From positions 8,909,978-8,973,977 of the forward strand of contig NZ_CP107964.1 of assembly GCF_041434935.1 (NCBI RefSeq): a stretch of 64,000 bases of DNA, read 5' to 3'. The DNA comes from Kitasatospora sp. NBC_00374. Its GTDB lineage: Bacteria; Actinomycetota; Actinomycetes; Streptomycetales; Streptomycetaceae. Numbering within the stretch: the first letter of the stretch is position 1; each line of letters opens with the position of its first letter. This document shows positions 52,921 through 61,903 of the stretch, piece after piece. The position numbers and the translations under genes are program-made. The notes beneath the pieces are model-generated. The model did not search any database. It worked only from the letters and a program-made list of their open reading frames with translations, and was not told the DNA's origin.

Positions 52921-53509
52921 CGCCAAGATGCCCAGGTCAGAGGCCGGTTAGAACGGGGCCTGGGTCGTTCTCACCGGCCCCGGGTCTGCTCCGTTCGGGT
53001 GGCGGCGTGGTTCGGCCCCCGGAAGGGGTGGGCAGAGCCTTCGCCTCGCAGCCGGGGAACTGTGCTGGTCGCGCGTACATGGACTCGGAGGTCTCGAGGA
53101 CGAACTGCTCCAGACTGCCGGGGTGTCCCGCTCCCTGGTTGCTGGTGGTGTGATGGGTGCGGTTCGGGTGATGGTCCGGACGGCAGGGGGCTTTCACCCT
53201 GCCGGGCTGTTGGTTGGTGAGCGTGCCGCGGTGCCGGCCGCTCCGCCCGGCGAGCAGCGCTGCCGCCACCGCAGCGGACCACACTCGTTGAACCGGCCGT
53301 GAGCACCCCGCCGTCCGCCCGGCGGGAAGCACAGGCCCTGCTGGACTCGGGCGGTGACCCGGACGCTGGCAGGAGGCCGGCGCTGCGGAAGTGCGCCGGC
53401 GGGCCGCTGTCCTGCGACGGCTGCGGACCCGTCTGGAGGGCCCGCAGCCAGAACCGCGTCCGCTCCGTGCCCGCCGCCCGGGCGGGCAGGCATCACAATG
53501 AGAAGTCGT
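52921..53509. other. Intergenic stretch upstream of tap
   Basis: No gene is supported. A minus-strand segment with LEQFVLETSESMYARPAQFP at about 53040-53120 looks coding-like but is isolated. The right end contains the tap promoter region. Confidence 0.35.
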
Positions 53510-53532
53510 ATTTCTCATGCCTCATGTAAAAT
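53510..53532. promoter_or_regulatory. Dyad operator candidate upstream of tap
   Basis: ATTTCTCATG-CCT-CATGTAAAAT is an imperfect inverted repeat (8 of 10 positions pair), 28 bases before the ATG. It is conserved in position and symmetry at the truncated tap copy (19616-19638). The AT-rich local sequence stands out from the surroundings. Confidence 0.55.
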
Positions 53533-53560
53533 TCGCATCATTGTGGGGTAGGGTGGGCCT

Positions 53561-55510
53561 ATGTCATTGAGTACGCTGCAGACGCTGCGCATCACCGTCG
53601 CGGCGCTGCGTCAGGTCACTGAGGAGACCCAGGCGCAGCTGGCCGCGGGTATCAGTCTGACCCAGGACAAGGTGTCGCGTCGTCAGTCCGGGGCGTCGGC
53701 GTGGACGCTGGACGATGTGGATGCCCTGGCGGCGCACTGGGGTTTGGACGTGCTGGAGTTGCTGGCGGGGCCGACTCGCGCCACGGAGGCCTACATTGCC
53801 CGGCAGTCCGGTGCCGGCCCTGTGTCGGCGACGTTCGCCCCGGCCGCCGCGGAGTCGGAGCCGGTGCGTGCGGAGCGGCCCCCGCGCCCTGCGACCGCTG
53901 CCCCTGTGGCCCCCAAGGCTGCCGCTGCTGCTCCCAAGGCTGCTCCCGAGGTGGTTCCCGAGGCCGCGGTTGATGCCGGGGTGCCGGAGCCGTTGTTCGT
54001 GCCGGCGACGTACTGGCAGCAGCTCGCCTGCGGCGATGTCATCACCAGCAGGTTCCCGCCGATGTCCACCGTCGGGCGCTGCCGCGAGCATGGTGTGCAG
54101 GAGATCGTCGGCTACGACCAGCAGACCCCCGCCACCCAGCTCACCCCCGCCGGCACCACCACCTTGAGCGAGGCCGTCCCGGTCCCGGACTTCGACCGCG
54201 GCCCCACCGGCGAGATCGCCCAGTTCGCTCCCGCCCCGTGCGTGCGCTGCGGTCGCCCGGTCCGCCACCGCGTGGCCGGCGTCGCCACCCACGTCGGCGG
54301 ATTCTGCGAACTCCCCACCACCCCCGTCCCGACCCAGCCGCCCGCACAGGACCCCACACCCAAGACATCGGTCGCCCCCGCCGAGGACGCCCAGCAGGCC
54401 CCACAGCCCCCGCACGCGGCATCGCCGCCCGAGCCCACTCCCGCCCCGGCCGCCGAACCCGAGCAGCAGCCGGCCCCTGCCCCGTCGGTCTCCGCTCCGG
54501 CGCCATCGGCCCCTGCTGCGCCCCGGGCCCGGTCGGGCGGCGAGAGCTCCGAGTCGGTGTCGCTGGCGGAGCTGCTGGACCTGATCCGCCGCCCGGTGGA
54601 GCGGGAACTCGCCCGGCACGGCGGCGACGTGGACGCCGCGACCGCCGCGCTGATCAAGAAGGCGATCCCGGATGCGATGGCGCTGCTGGCAGCGTCCCGG
54701 GTCGGCGCGCGGTATGAGCACACCGATCATCCGCCGCTGCCGGACATTTTGAGGAAGGCGTCGAAGGCGTCGGCGGATCAGGTGTGGGAGGCGCGTCCGA
54801 AGTGGAAGAACACCGCGCTCATCAAGAGCGCCGAATCTGAGCTGACGGTGGCGGCGCTGGACATGAACGGCGCCTATCTGTCCGCGCTGAAGTCGCATCT
54901 GCCGATCGGGCAGCTGAAGCACCACACGTCGGGGGAGTGGGACCCGAAGCAGGCCGGCCTCTACCTCGTCACCCCGCCCGCCTGGAACCACCCCGACCTG
55001 CCGAATCCCATCGGCAACCGGGACGAGCCCGGCCCGCTGTGGCTCACCAGCTCCACGATGCGGATGCTGCAGCGTCTGGCCGGCCCCAAGCTCGCCCTGT
55101 GCGAGGCTCCGGTCATCCACGAGGCCTGGACCGCCTACTCCACGGAGAACATCCTGGAGAACTTCCGCCGCGCCCTCGCCTTCGCCCGCGACACCGCGAT
55201 CGCCGAGAACGACACCGTCACGCTGGAGTACGTGAAGGCGATGTACTCGAAGTTCGTGTCCACGATCGGCCTGTCCACCGCCAACCACAAGATGAAGCGC
55301 CCCGACTGGATGCACATCATCCGGGCGCAGGCGTTCGCCAATCTCTGGTGGAAGGGCATGAAGGCCCGCGATGCCGGACTCACCCTGGTGCAGATGACGG
55401 GCACCGACGAACTGCACCTGACCGGTGACTGGCGGACCGTCTTTCCGGAGGGCCGGAAGGTCACCGAAGTGAAGCTGAAGGACACCTACACCATCGGGGG
55501 CGGGAAGTAA
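53561..55510 (+). CDS. tap: Telomere-binding protein Tap-like, with B-family-polymerase-like motifs
   Basis: This 649-residue protein has an XRE-type helix-turn-helix at residues 1-70 (ISLTQDKVSRRQSGASAWTL). A Pro/Ala-rich linker contains a CVRCGRP...GGFC cluster near 230-250. A conserved C-terminal half starts near 370 (ELARHGGDVDAATAALIKKA). Here DMNGAYLSAL (Asp434), EYVKAMYSKFVSTIG (559-570) and TGTDELHLTGDW (Asp616) line up with motifs A, B and C of phi29-type protein-primed DNA polymerases. From knowledge of Streptomyces Tap, the protein binds telomere 3' overhangs and recruits terminal protein for end patching. The polymerase resemblance is my reading. The stop overlaps the tpg ATG (TAATG), so the two are coupled. 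A shorter copy lies at 19667. Confidence 0.8.
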   Translation: MSLSTLQTLRITVAALRQVTEETQAQLAAGISLTQDKVSRRQSGASAWTLDDVDALAAHWGLDVLELLAGPTRATEAYIARQSGAGPVSATFAPAAAESEPVRAERPPRPATAAPVAPKAAAAAPKAAPEVVPEAAVDAGVPEPLFVPATYWQQLACGDVITSRFPPMSTVGRCREHGVQEIVGYDQQTPATQLTPAGTTTLSEAVPVPDFDRGPTGEIAQFAPAPCVRCGRPVRHRVAGVATHVGGFCELPTTPVPTQPPAQDPTPKTSVAPAEDAQQAPQPPHAASPPEPTPAPAAEPEQQPAPAPSVSAPAPSAPAAPRARSGGESSESVSLAELLDLIRRPVERELARHGGDVDAATAALIKKAIPDAMALLAASRVGARYEHTDHPPLPDILRKASKASADQVWEARPKWKNTALIKSAESELTVAALDMNGAYLSALKSHLPIGQLKHHTSGEWDPKQAGLYLVTPPAWNHPDLPNPIGNRDEPGPLWLTSSTMRMLQRLAGPKLALCEAPVIHEAWTAYSTENILENFRRALAFARDTAIAENDTVTLEYVKAMYSKFVSTIGLSTANHKMKRPDWMHIIRAQAFANLWWKGMKARDAGLTLVQMTGTDELHLTGDWRTVFPEGRKVTEVKLKDTYTIGGGK

Positions 55511-56100
55511 TGGCTGGACGCTGGGCCGACTTCGGGAAGTACGGCGCGAACGGAATCCCCGGCTGGCTCGCCATCGCGAGGGGCCTGGACGAACTGGTCA
55601 CCGGCATCGCCTCACCCGTCACCAGCAGGCGCGGCCTGAACGCCCGCCTGCGCTACCTCACCCGCAGCCGGGCCGGCTACGAGGCGATGGCCCGCGCCGG
55701 CATCACCGCCGCCCCGCGCACCATCAGGGCCTGGATCGCCGGCAAGCAGAAGCCGAACGCCGCCAACCGGGACATGCTGGACGCCGCGTACTGGGTCCTG
55801 CGGCGGCACAACATCGTCACCGACCTCAAGCGTCGCCTCAACAACAACGGCGCCGGCACCCGGGTGGAGATCTACCCCGTCGACCAGAGCGGCGTCGCCG
55901 CCAAGCGCCGCCGCGACATCCGGCACCGCGCCATCAACGTCCGCGGCGCCTGGGACGACATGGTCGACGCCTGGCACAAGGGCCCCACCGACCCCGCGGC
56001 CGTCCAGATGCTCGACATCATCTGGGACGAGGTCATCACCGACCTCGGCTCCGACTACGACGCCTACACCTACGTCACCCACATCGGATTCGCCGCCTGA
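55510..56100 (+). CDS. tpg: Terminal protein Tpg-like (DNA-end-linked primer protein)
   Basis: This 196-residue protein is about the length of Streptomyces Tpg (184-185 residues). Its helix-turn-helix block (GLNARLRYLTRSRAGYEAMA, then TIRAWIAGKQKPNAANRDML) matches in pattern the Tpg region of the form RYL-K-...-RTVERY-...-R-DLAARLE. The C-terminal part is basic then acidic (RRRDIRHRAINVRGAWDDMV, LGSDYDAYTYVTHIGF). Tpg proteins prime end-patching synthesis and stay covalently bound to telomere 5' ends. The rest of the sequence differs from canonical Tpg, so it may be a divergent type. ATG 55510 overlaps the tap stop. A perfect 26-bp palindrome follows the gene. Confidence 0.65.
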   Translation: MAGRWADFGKYGANGIPGWLAIARGLDELVTGIASPVTSRRGLNARLRYLTRSRAGYEAMARAGITAAPRTIRAWIAGKQKPNAANRDMLDAAYWVLRRHNIVTDLKRRLNNNGAGTRVEIYPVDQSGVAAKRRRDIRHRAINVRGAWDDMVDAWHKGPTDPAAVQMLDIIWDEVITDLGSDYDAYTYVTHIGFAA

Positions 56101-56112
56101 GCATGGCGCCCA

Positions 56113-56138
56113 GGCGCCGCACCGGCCGGTGCGGCGCC
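56113..56138 (+). terminator. Perfect 26-bp palindrome after tpg
   Basis: GGCGCCGCACCGG followed directly by its reverse complement, 13 bases after the tpg stop. It probably terminates the tap-tpg transcript, and could also be a protein-binding site. Confidence 0.65.
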
Positions 56139-56204
56139 CGACGGGCGGCGGCTCAGCCTGAGGAAGGGCGCCGACGACGACCGGGCGAACTCGGTCACCC
56201 GCCT

Positions 56205-56214
56205 TGTGTACACA
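56205..56214. promoter_or_regulatory. Operator candidate of the toxin-antitoxin pair
   Basis: TGTGTACACA is a perfect 10-bp palindrome, 24 bases before the antitoxin ATG. Phd/YefM antitoxins bind TGTACA-centred sites, so autoregulation is likely (family knowledge). Confidence 0.6.
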
Positions 56215-56238
56215 CGGGACACTCCATACGCTTGATAC

Positions 56239-56508
56239 ATGAGCGAGCAACCGATCGAGCCCCCGACCGTGTCCGTCCGGGAAGCCAGAGAACGCTTCGC
56301 CGACGTCGTCGACCGCGCCGAACGCGACGAGCCCACCGTCATCACCCGCCGCGGCCGGGAAGTCGCGGCAGTGGTGCCGATAGAGCTCCTGCGCGAGTAC
56401 CGACAGTGGGAGGAACGCGAGCTCCTGCGCCTGGTGGCCGAGCGGCGCGGCGAGCCGACCTTCTCACTGGAGGACGTGATGGCCGAGACGCTGGCCAGGC
56501 CCGAGTGA
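56239..56508 (+). CDS. Phd/YefM-family antitoxin
   Basis: This 89-residue protein has the Phd/YefM fold signature: VSVREARERFADVVDRAERD, EPTVITRRGREVAAVVPIEL. The disordered C-terminal toxin-binding tail ends EDVMAETLARPE. It neutralises the RelE-like toxin encoded just downstream and represses the operon. ATG 56239 lies 24 bases after the TGTGTACACA palindrome, and the stop overlaps the toxin GTG. Confidence 0.9.
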   Translation: MSEQPIEPPTVSVREARERFADVVDRAERDEPTVITRRGREVAAVVPIELLREYRQWEERELLRLVAERRGEPTFSLEDVMAETLARPE

Positions 56509-56774
56509 GCGAGCGCAAGTACGCGACGCGGTTCACCGAATCCGCCCGCGGCGAGCTCCGCAAACTCCCCCGCGCCACCGCCATCACCATCCTGCGCAAG
56601 CTCTCCGACCTCGAGCAGGACCCGTACGGCTACAGCACGACCGCCCTCGTCGGCTCACCCGAGACCCGCCGGCTGCGCGTGGGCGACTACCGGGTCATCT
56701 ACACCGTCGACGGCGGCCAGCTGCTCGTCCTGGTCGTCCACGTCGGCCACCGCTCCACCGTCTACCGCGACTGA
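56505..56774 (+). CDS. RelE/ParE-superfamily toxin
   Basis: This 89-residue toxin reads KYATRFTESARGELRKLPRA, LEQDPYGYSTTALVGSPETR, RLRVGDYRVIYTVDGGQLLV and ends VVHVGHRSTVYRD. The R-x-GDYRVIY and HRxxxYR elements are typical of RelE mRNA interferases. These cleave mRNA in the ribosome A site. GTG 56505 overlaps the antitoxin stop (GTGA). A one-base-deleted copy lies at 10092. Confidence 0.9.
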   Translation: MSERKYATRFTESARGELRKLPRATAITILRKLSDLEQDPYGYSTTALVGSPETRRLRVGDYRVIYTVDGGQLLVLVVHVGHRSTVYRD

Positions 56775-56906
56775 CCACGCACGCCACGCACGCCACGCAC
56801 GCGACGCGACGCGCCGACGCCCGCACCAGGTGACCAGCACGGTACCGGCGGCCTGAGGTAAGCCACCCGGGCCACCCGGGCCAACCGATCGAACCGCCTG
56901 AGAGCA

Positions 56907-58263
56907 CTACTTCCTGGCTACGAACGCCGCTTCGGACACCGGCCCCTCGTAGGGTTTCCACACGTCGATGGCCCCTGGGTAGCCTCCGCCGCTGGCCAGG
57001 GTCCTGCCGTCAGGGCTGAATGCCACCGAGAGCGCGCTTACGTCCTCACTGTCGAGGGTGCCCGTGACCGTGCGGCTGGCGATGTCCCACAGACGGACGG
57101 CGCCGATGTCGGCGCTGGCGAGGGTCTTGCCGTCGGGACTGAACGCCACCGACTTCACGTCCTTGGTGTGGCCGGTGAGGGTAAACAGCAGGTTCGGTGG
57201 ATCGTCGCTGAGGAAGCCGGCCCTCACCGCGAGCACGCCGGACGCCATTGTTACGACTGCGCTGAGGGTACCGAGGACGAGCCGGCGGCGGCTCAGCTTC
57301 GGCGGGCCGGATGCTTGGCCGGAGGCTGGCGTCCGTGCTGGCGGGGGTGACGGCACCGGCTCGGTGGTGGCTCCTGGGTGTGGCGGCGGAGGTGGTGGGG
57401 CCGGCTGGGTGGCGGGTGCTGTCGGAGTGGGGGGGCGTGTGGCTGTCGAGGGGCATCAGCCCTTCACCAAGCAGAAGTTCGAGCAGTTCGCCGGTGGTGG
57501 GGCGGTCCTGCGGGTGCTTGCTGAGACAGGCCGTGAGGGCGGGGCGAAGGCCTGCGGGGACGCGTGTGAGGTCGGGCTGGTCGTGGACTATGCGGTAGAG
57601 GAGTGTGTGGACGGTGCCCTCGCCGAAGGGGCCGCGACCGGTGGTGGCGTAGATGAGCACCGCGCCGAGGGAGAAGACGTCGCTGGGTTCGGCGACGGCG
57701 GTGCCGGTGACTTGTTCGGGCGACATGAATCCCGGGGTACCCAAGACGCTGCCGGCAGCGGTGAGAGTAGTACCTCCGACGGCCTTGGCGATGCCGAAGT
57801 CGATGATGCGCGGGCCATCGCCGGTGATCAAGATGTTGGAGGGCTTCAGATCGCGGTGAACCACACCCGCCTGGTGGACGGAGGCGAGGGCCTCCGCCAG
57901 ACCGGCGCCGAGCTCCCTGACGTCCGGTTCGCCGAGTGGGCCGGAGCGCTGGATCACGGTGGTGAGGTTGGGAGCGTCGAGGTAGGCACTGGCCACCCAG
58001 GGCCGCACGGCGTCGGGGTCGGCATCGACGACGGGGGCGGTCCAGAAGCCGCCGATCCGCCGAGCCGCCTCGACCTCCTGCCGGAAGCGCTGCCGGAACT
58101 GCGCGTCCGCGGCGATATCCGCACGCACCACCTTGATCGCGAACCGGCGTCCGCCAGGCGAACGGCCAAGGAACACCTCACCCATCCCGCCCGCACCCAG
58201 GAAACCCTCCAGCCGGTAGGCGCCGATCGAAATCGGATCGCCGAGCCTGAGCTGCTCCACCAC
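56907..58263 (-). pseudogene. Ser/Thr protein kinase-WD40 gene broken in a G7/C7 tract
   Basis: ATG 58263 starts a complete Hanks-type kinase domain, residues 1-270: glycine loop GAGGMGEV, AIKVVRADI with the catalytic Lys, HRDLKPSNIL, DFGIAKA, and APE-like SPEQ. In the Pro-rich linker a run of seven C on the coding strand (57429-57435 in plus coordinates) puts the downstream part out of frame. With six C it would continue PTPTAPATQPAPPPPPPHPG into a membrane helix (LVLGTLSAVVTMASGVLAVR) and two WD40-like repeats, ending AFVARK-stop. The kinase itself is translatable either way, so a soluble kinase is still made. The tract could be an error or a phase-variable switch. Confidence 0.8.
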
Positions 58264-58798
58264 TACTTCCCCAAAGGCATCTTGATCACCCGTCAGCCCA
58301 AGAGCAGGCCATCCGATCCTCGGCCGCTGGTCCAGTGTGCCCCTGACCGACGGGCCCTGAGCACGAAATAGAACCGTCGCTGCCGCAGCGGCCGCCGATA
58401 CTCCGGTCGCGGGGGCAGGCCCCGGGACGCCGACCTGGACGGCATCGACCGCCCGCAGATTCAGCGAGGCGAGGCCTACGGCCAGCCCATCTTCCAGGAA
58501 CCGTGTGAGCGCAGGTACGCGCCGAGGAAGGCCGCGAGGAAGCCCCCGTCGACGCCGTAGAGTGCCCTCCCTGTGACAGCCGACGTCGCATGTCCGGCCG
58601 CGACCCGATCATCGTCACCAAACCCACCCCCGACAGCTACGTCGGGCCCGGAAGGAGAGGCCGGACAACCCGTACTGGGAGATCCGCCTGATCCACGCCG
58701 AAAGGTACCTAAACCGGTAGGAGACTCAGCAAGGTGCCAAAATGCCGCCTCAGCCGTGTTCCGGGAGGCGAGGCGGCACGGCGCCCTTCCCAGGTCGG
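58264..58798. other. Intergenic stretch, partly duplicated at 10.44-10.74 kb
   Basis: Bases 58660-58798 match 10443 onwards (shared GAGATCCGCCTGA context). No gene is supported. It includes the start region of the kinase gene and the 3' side of the NB-ARC/TPR gene. Confidence 0.4.
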
Positions 58799-61585
58799 CT
58801 ACTCGTTCGCCTTCTCCAGTACCTTCATCGCTTCGTCTTCGGCGCCAGCCCTGCGGTACGCCGCAGCCGACACCTCACGCGCAGCCCGCACCTCGACCGC
58901 CGGACGCCCGGCGGCGAGCAGGGAGTCCGCGAGCTCATCCAGTGCCTCCCCCAGGCGGCGCTGGTCGTCCAGGCCCTCGAACAGGGCAACAGCACGCTCC
59001 CCGGCCTCCACCGCGCGCACGGCTTCACCCGCCTTTCGCAGCGTGGTGCCAAGGTTGTTCCACGCCATGGCTTCGCCGTGGTGGTCGCCAAGGGCCTGAT
59101 GCTGGGTGAGTGCGGTGCGGTGGGCCTGCTCCGCTTCCTCGAAGCGTTCCAGCTCCTGCAGCACGAAGCCGAGGTTGGTCCAGACGATTGCTGCGCTGTG
59201 GTGGTCGCCGAGGTCCTGGAATTGGGTGAGTGCGGTGCGGTGGGCCTTCTCGGCCTCCTCGAAGCGTCCCAGCTTCCGCAGCGCGCCGCCGAGGTTGTCC
59301 CGGACGATTGCTGCGCTGTGGTGGTCGCCGAGGTCCTGGAATTGGGTGAGTGCGGTGCGGTGGGCCTTCTCGGCCTCCTCGTAACGCCGCAGCTTCCGCA
59401 GCGCGCCGCCGAGGTTGTCTCGGGCGATTGCTGCGCTGTGGTGGCTGCCGAGGTCCTGGTACTGGGTGAGTGCGGTGCGGTGGGCCTTCTCGGCCTCCTC
59501 GAAGCGCCGCAGTTCTCCCAGCACGAGGCCGAGGTTGTCTCGGGCGATGGCTTCGTGGTGGTGGTCGCCGAGGTCCTGGTACTGGGTGAGTGCGGTGCGG
59601 TGGGCCTTCTCGGCCTCCTCGTAACGCCGCAGCGCCTGCAGCGCGCTACCGAGATTGTTCCAGGCGGTGGCTGTGCCGTGGTGGTCGCCGAGGTCCTGGT
59701 ACTGGGTGAGTGCGGTGCGGTGGGCGTTCTCGGCCTCCTCGAAGCGCCGCAGGTCCGCCAGCGCGGCGCCGAGGTTGTTCCAAGCGTCGGCCTCCCCGCC
59801 CAGGTCACGGCTATCGCGTGATGCCCTGAGGGCGATCTCGGCGACTTCCACGTGGTTTTCGAGCCGTCGGCGCAGACCAAGGTAAGTGCCGATACAGGAG
59901 GGAAGGTCCTGGGCGATGTCGTGGTGGCCGGCGACGTAGGCGGTGCGGACGGCGGCGACGAGGTTGGCGTGTTCTGCGTCCAGCCAGGCCACCGCGTCCG
60001 CGCGGCCTGAGAAACGCCGTGCTGGGGAATCGTTCGCAGTCCTCGGGTCCACATGTGTGGCCGCGTCTTGTGCGGCGAGGGTGTAGTGGTCCAGGAGCCG
60101 ACGTAGGGCGATAGCGGTGTGGGCGGGGTGCCGACTGGCCTGCTCGCCGGCGTAGGCGCGGACGAGGTCGTGCATGCGCCAGCGGCCGGTGTCGGGGTCC
60201 TGGCGGATCAGGCTGGCCTTGGACAGGGCGATCAGCCGGGCGCGGACATCCTTGAGCTTGGTGACGCCGGTGAACGCGGCGGCGGTCTCGGTGGACAGGT
60301 CGGGGCCGGGGTTGACGGCCAGGAGACGGAACAGCTCGGCGAGAGTGGGAGCCAAGCGCCCGTACGAGCGCTCGAGGACAGTCCGCACAGCTCGCTCCCC
60401 GTCGTCCAGGAGATCGAGCCGCTCGCCGAGGTCCTCCAAGTACTCGGCGAGCCGACCCGGCTTGAGGCTCCGCTCGGCGACGAGCTGGGCGGTGGCGATC
60501 TGCAGGGCGAGCGGCAGATACCCGCAGAGCTCGGCGACCCTGGCCGCCCCGACGGGATCAGCACCGATCCTCCCGTCCTTGGACAGAGTGATGTGCAGCG
60601 CCGTGTCCATCAGCTCGACGGCCCGCTCGGGGGCGAGGACATCGAGGTCGACCAGGCGCGCGCCCAGGACGGCGGCGAAATCGTCGCGGGAAGTCACCAG
60701 CAGCCGGTGCGGACCGCCCGCCGGCAATAGGTGCTCGACCTGCCCGGCACTGGAGGCGTTGTCGGCGAGGACGAGGACCCGCTCCCCGGCCCGGGTACGC
60801 GCCGCCAGCTGCGCACGGTAGAGGGCGGCCCGCTGGTCGGTGTCGGGCGGGATCTGCTCGGGGTCGGTGCCGAGGCCGCGCAGGGCGGTGTCAAGGGCCT
60901 GGCCCGCATCGAGGCTGGTCTCGTCGTAGCCGTGCAGGTCGAGGAAGAGCACACCGGTGAACAGACCCCGCTTGACTGCCTGATAGCCGGCGGCCAGACC
61001 GAGCGTGGTCTTCCCCATGCCGCCCATCCCGAGCACCGATGCCACCACCACGGCCCCCGCAGGCGACGCGCCGGCACCGGACGAGGGGTCCAGCAGGGCG
61101 AGCAGGTCTTCCATGTCTTCGTCCCGGCCTGTGAACCCGGCAGGAACCGCACGCGGCGGTGCGATCGGCGGCAGCACCGGCCCAGCAGGCTCCGGCACCT
61201 GGCCCGCCGAGGCAGGACCACTCGAAAGCCCAGCCGTAGCCCTTTCGCTGGTGTCGTCGAATTTATCGACCTTCTTGACAAGAACGCCGTGCAACTTTCG
61301 CCAATGGCGAATATCCCCCAGTGGCTCTTCCAGGGGAAAACCTTCGCCTTCTGAATGAGCCTTACAAGCACTGAAGAAGGCAGCCACCTTGTCCCAGGAA
61401 GGGACCCTGAAGGTGCCGTTCTTGCCCTCCAGAAGCTCGCTGATGACGCTGGTGTTCAGGACCCCACCGGCCGTCTTGACCAGCTGCGGGCCAGTGGGGT
61501 TGCCAGCATCGATCCGCAGCCCCTTCAGCTGGCGCGCAAAGTCACGCAGGGCCTGCTGCGCCTGTGTGCTGTGTCCTGGCGGCAT
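58799..61585 (-). CDS. HTH-NB-ARC-TPR signalling NTPase
   Basis: ATG 61585 has an AGGGGG site about 6 bases upstream. The 928-residue protein starts with a helical, helix-turn-helix-like region (QALRDFARQLKGLRIDAGNP, VLNTSVISELLEGKNGTFRV). The NB-ARC domain follows: GMGGMGKTTL near 190, RVLVLADNASSAGQVEHLL, RLLVTSRDDFAAVLGARLVD, CGYLPLALQIA. A winged-helix part ends MHDLVRAYAG. About seven TPR units of 40 residues close it (ALTQYQDLGDHHxxAIAxxN, LGxxLxxLRRFEEAEKAHRT). It resembles SARP-like/AfsR-type regulators without the activator domain. A role in signalling or defence is inferred. Confidence 0.88.
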   Translation of the reverse strand: MPPGHSTQAQQALRDFARQLKGLRIDAGNPTGPQLVKTAGGVLNTSVISELLEGKNGTFRVPSWDKVAAFFSACKAHSEGEGFPLEEPLGDIRHWRKLHGVLVKKVDKFDDTSERATAGLSSGPASAGQVPEPAGPVLPPIAPPRAVPAGFTGRDEDMEDLLALLDPSSGAGASPAGAVVVASVLGMGGMGKTTLGLAAGYQAVKRGLFTGVLFLDLHGYDETSLDAGQALDTALRGLGTDPEQIPPDTDQRAALYRAQLAARTRAGERVLVLADNASSAGQVEHLLPAGGPHRLLVTSRDDFAAVLGARLVDLDVLAPERAVELMDTALHITLSKDGRIGADPVGAARVAELCGYLPLALQIATAQLVAERSLKPGRLAEYLEDLGERLDLLDDGERAVRTVLERSYGRLAPTLAELFRLLAVNPGPDLSTETAAAFTGVTKLKDVRARLIALSKASLIRQDPDTGRWRMHDLVRAYAGEQASRHPAHTAIALRRLLDHYTLAAQDAATHVDPRTANDSPARRFSGRADAVAWLDAEHANLVAAVRTAYVAGHHDIAQDLPSCIGTYLGLRRRLENHVEVAEIALRASRDSRDLGGEADAWNNLGAALADLRRFEEAENAHRTALTQYQDLGDHHGTATAWNNLGSALQALRRYEEAEKAHRTALTQYQDLGDHHHEAIARDNLGLVLGELRRFEEAEKAHRTALTQYQDLGSHHSAAIARDNLGGALRKLRRYEEAEKAHRTALTQFQDLGDHHSAAIVRDNLGGALRKLGRFEEAEKAHRTALTQFQDLGDHHSAAIVWTNLGFVLQELERFEEAEQAHRTALTQHQALGDHHGEAMAWNNLGTTLRKAGEAVRAVEAGERAVALFEGLDDQRRLGEALDELADSLLAAGRPAVEVRAAREVSAAAYRRAGAEDEAMKVLEKANE
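59100..59790 (-). repeat. 120-bp tandem repeats encoding TPR units
   Basis: Six near-identical 120-bp units share the plus-strand core GAGTGCGGTGCGGTGGGCCT, which starts about every 120 bp near 59107, 59227, 59347, 59467, 59587 and 59707. DNA identity well above what the protein requires suggests recent expansion or gene conversion. Confidence 0.85.
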
Positions 61586-61903
61586 AGAGGCCCCCTGCCT
61601 TGTCGCTCTGCTGCGCCGGCAGCCGCATGGGAGCGAGCTCCACGTGCCGAGCCGGGTGGCTTCCCCTTGTTCACGGACCGGCGACCGGCAGTCGTCCACA
61701 GTCGTCCGCAGTCGTCCGCGGTGGTCCGTGATCGTCCGCTGGACCGGCTTCTCACCCTAGTGCTCACCTGCGTGGATGGGGGCGGTTTCCGGGATGGTCC
61801 GCGTGCGTCCGCAGATCGACTCCTGGGCTTGGTGTCCCGGGATCGTGGTGGTCATGCCGGCCGGCTGACCCGTACTCACCACGACCCGCAAGGGGAGGAC
61901 CTG
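61586..61903. promoter_or_regulatory. Divergent promoter region with short GTCGTCCGC repeats
   Basis: Between the NB-ARC/TPR gene and the small gene at 61904, bases 61690-61740 contain four or five copies of (A/G)GT(C/G)GTCC(A/G)C-like units (CAGTCGTCCACAGTCGTCCG). These are likely binding sites for a regulator, perhaps the NB-ARC protein's own helix-turn-helix (inference). Confidence 0.45.

Noticed and set aside
56775..56820. Short ACGCACGCC microsatellite after the toxin gene
   Set aside because: Low-complexity run of a few units, without dyad symmetry or context suggesting function.
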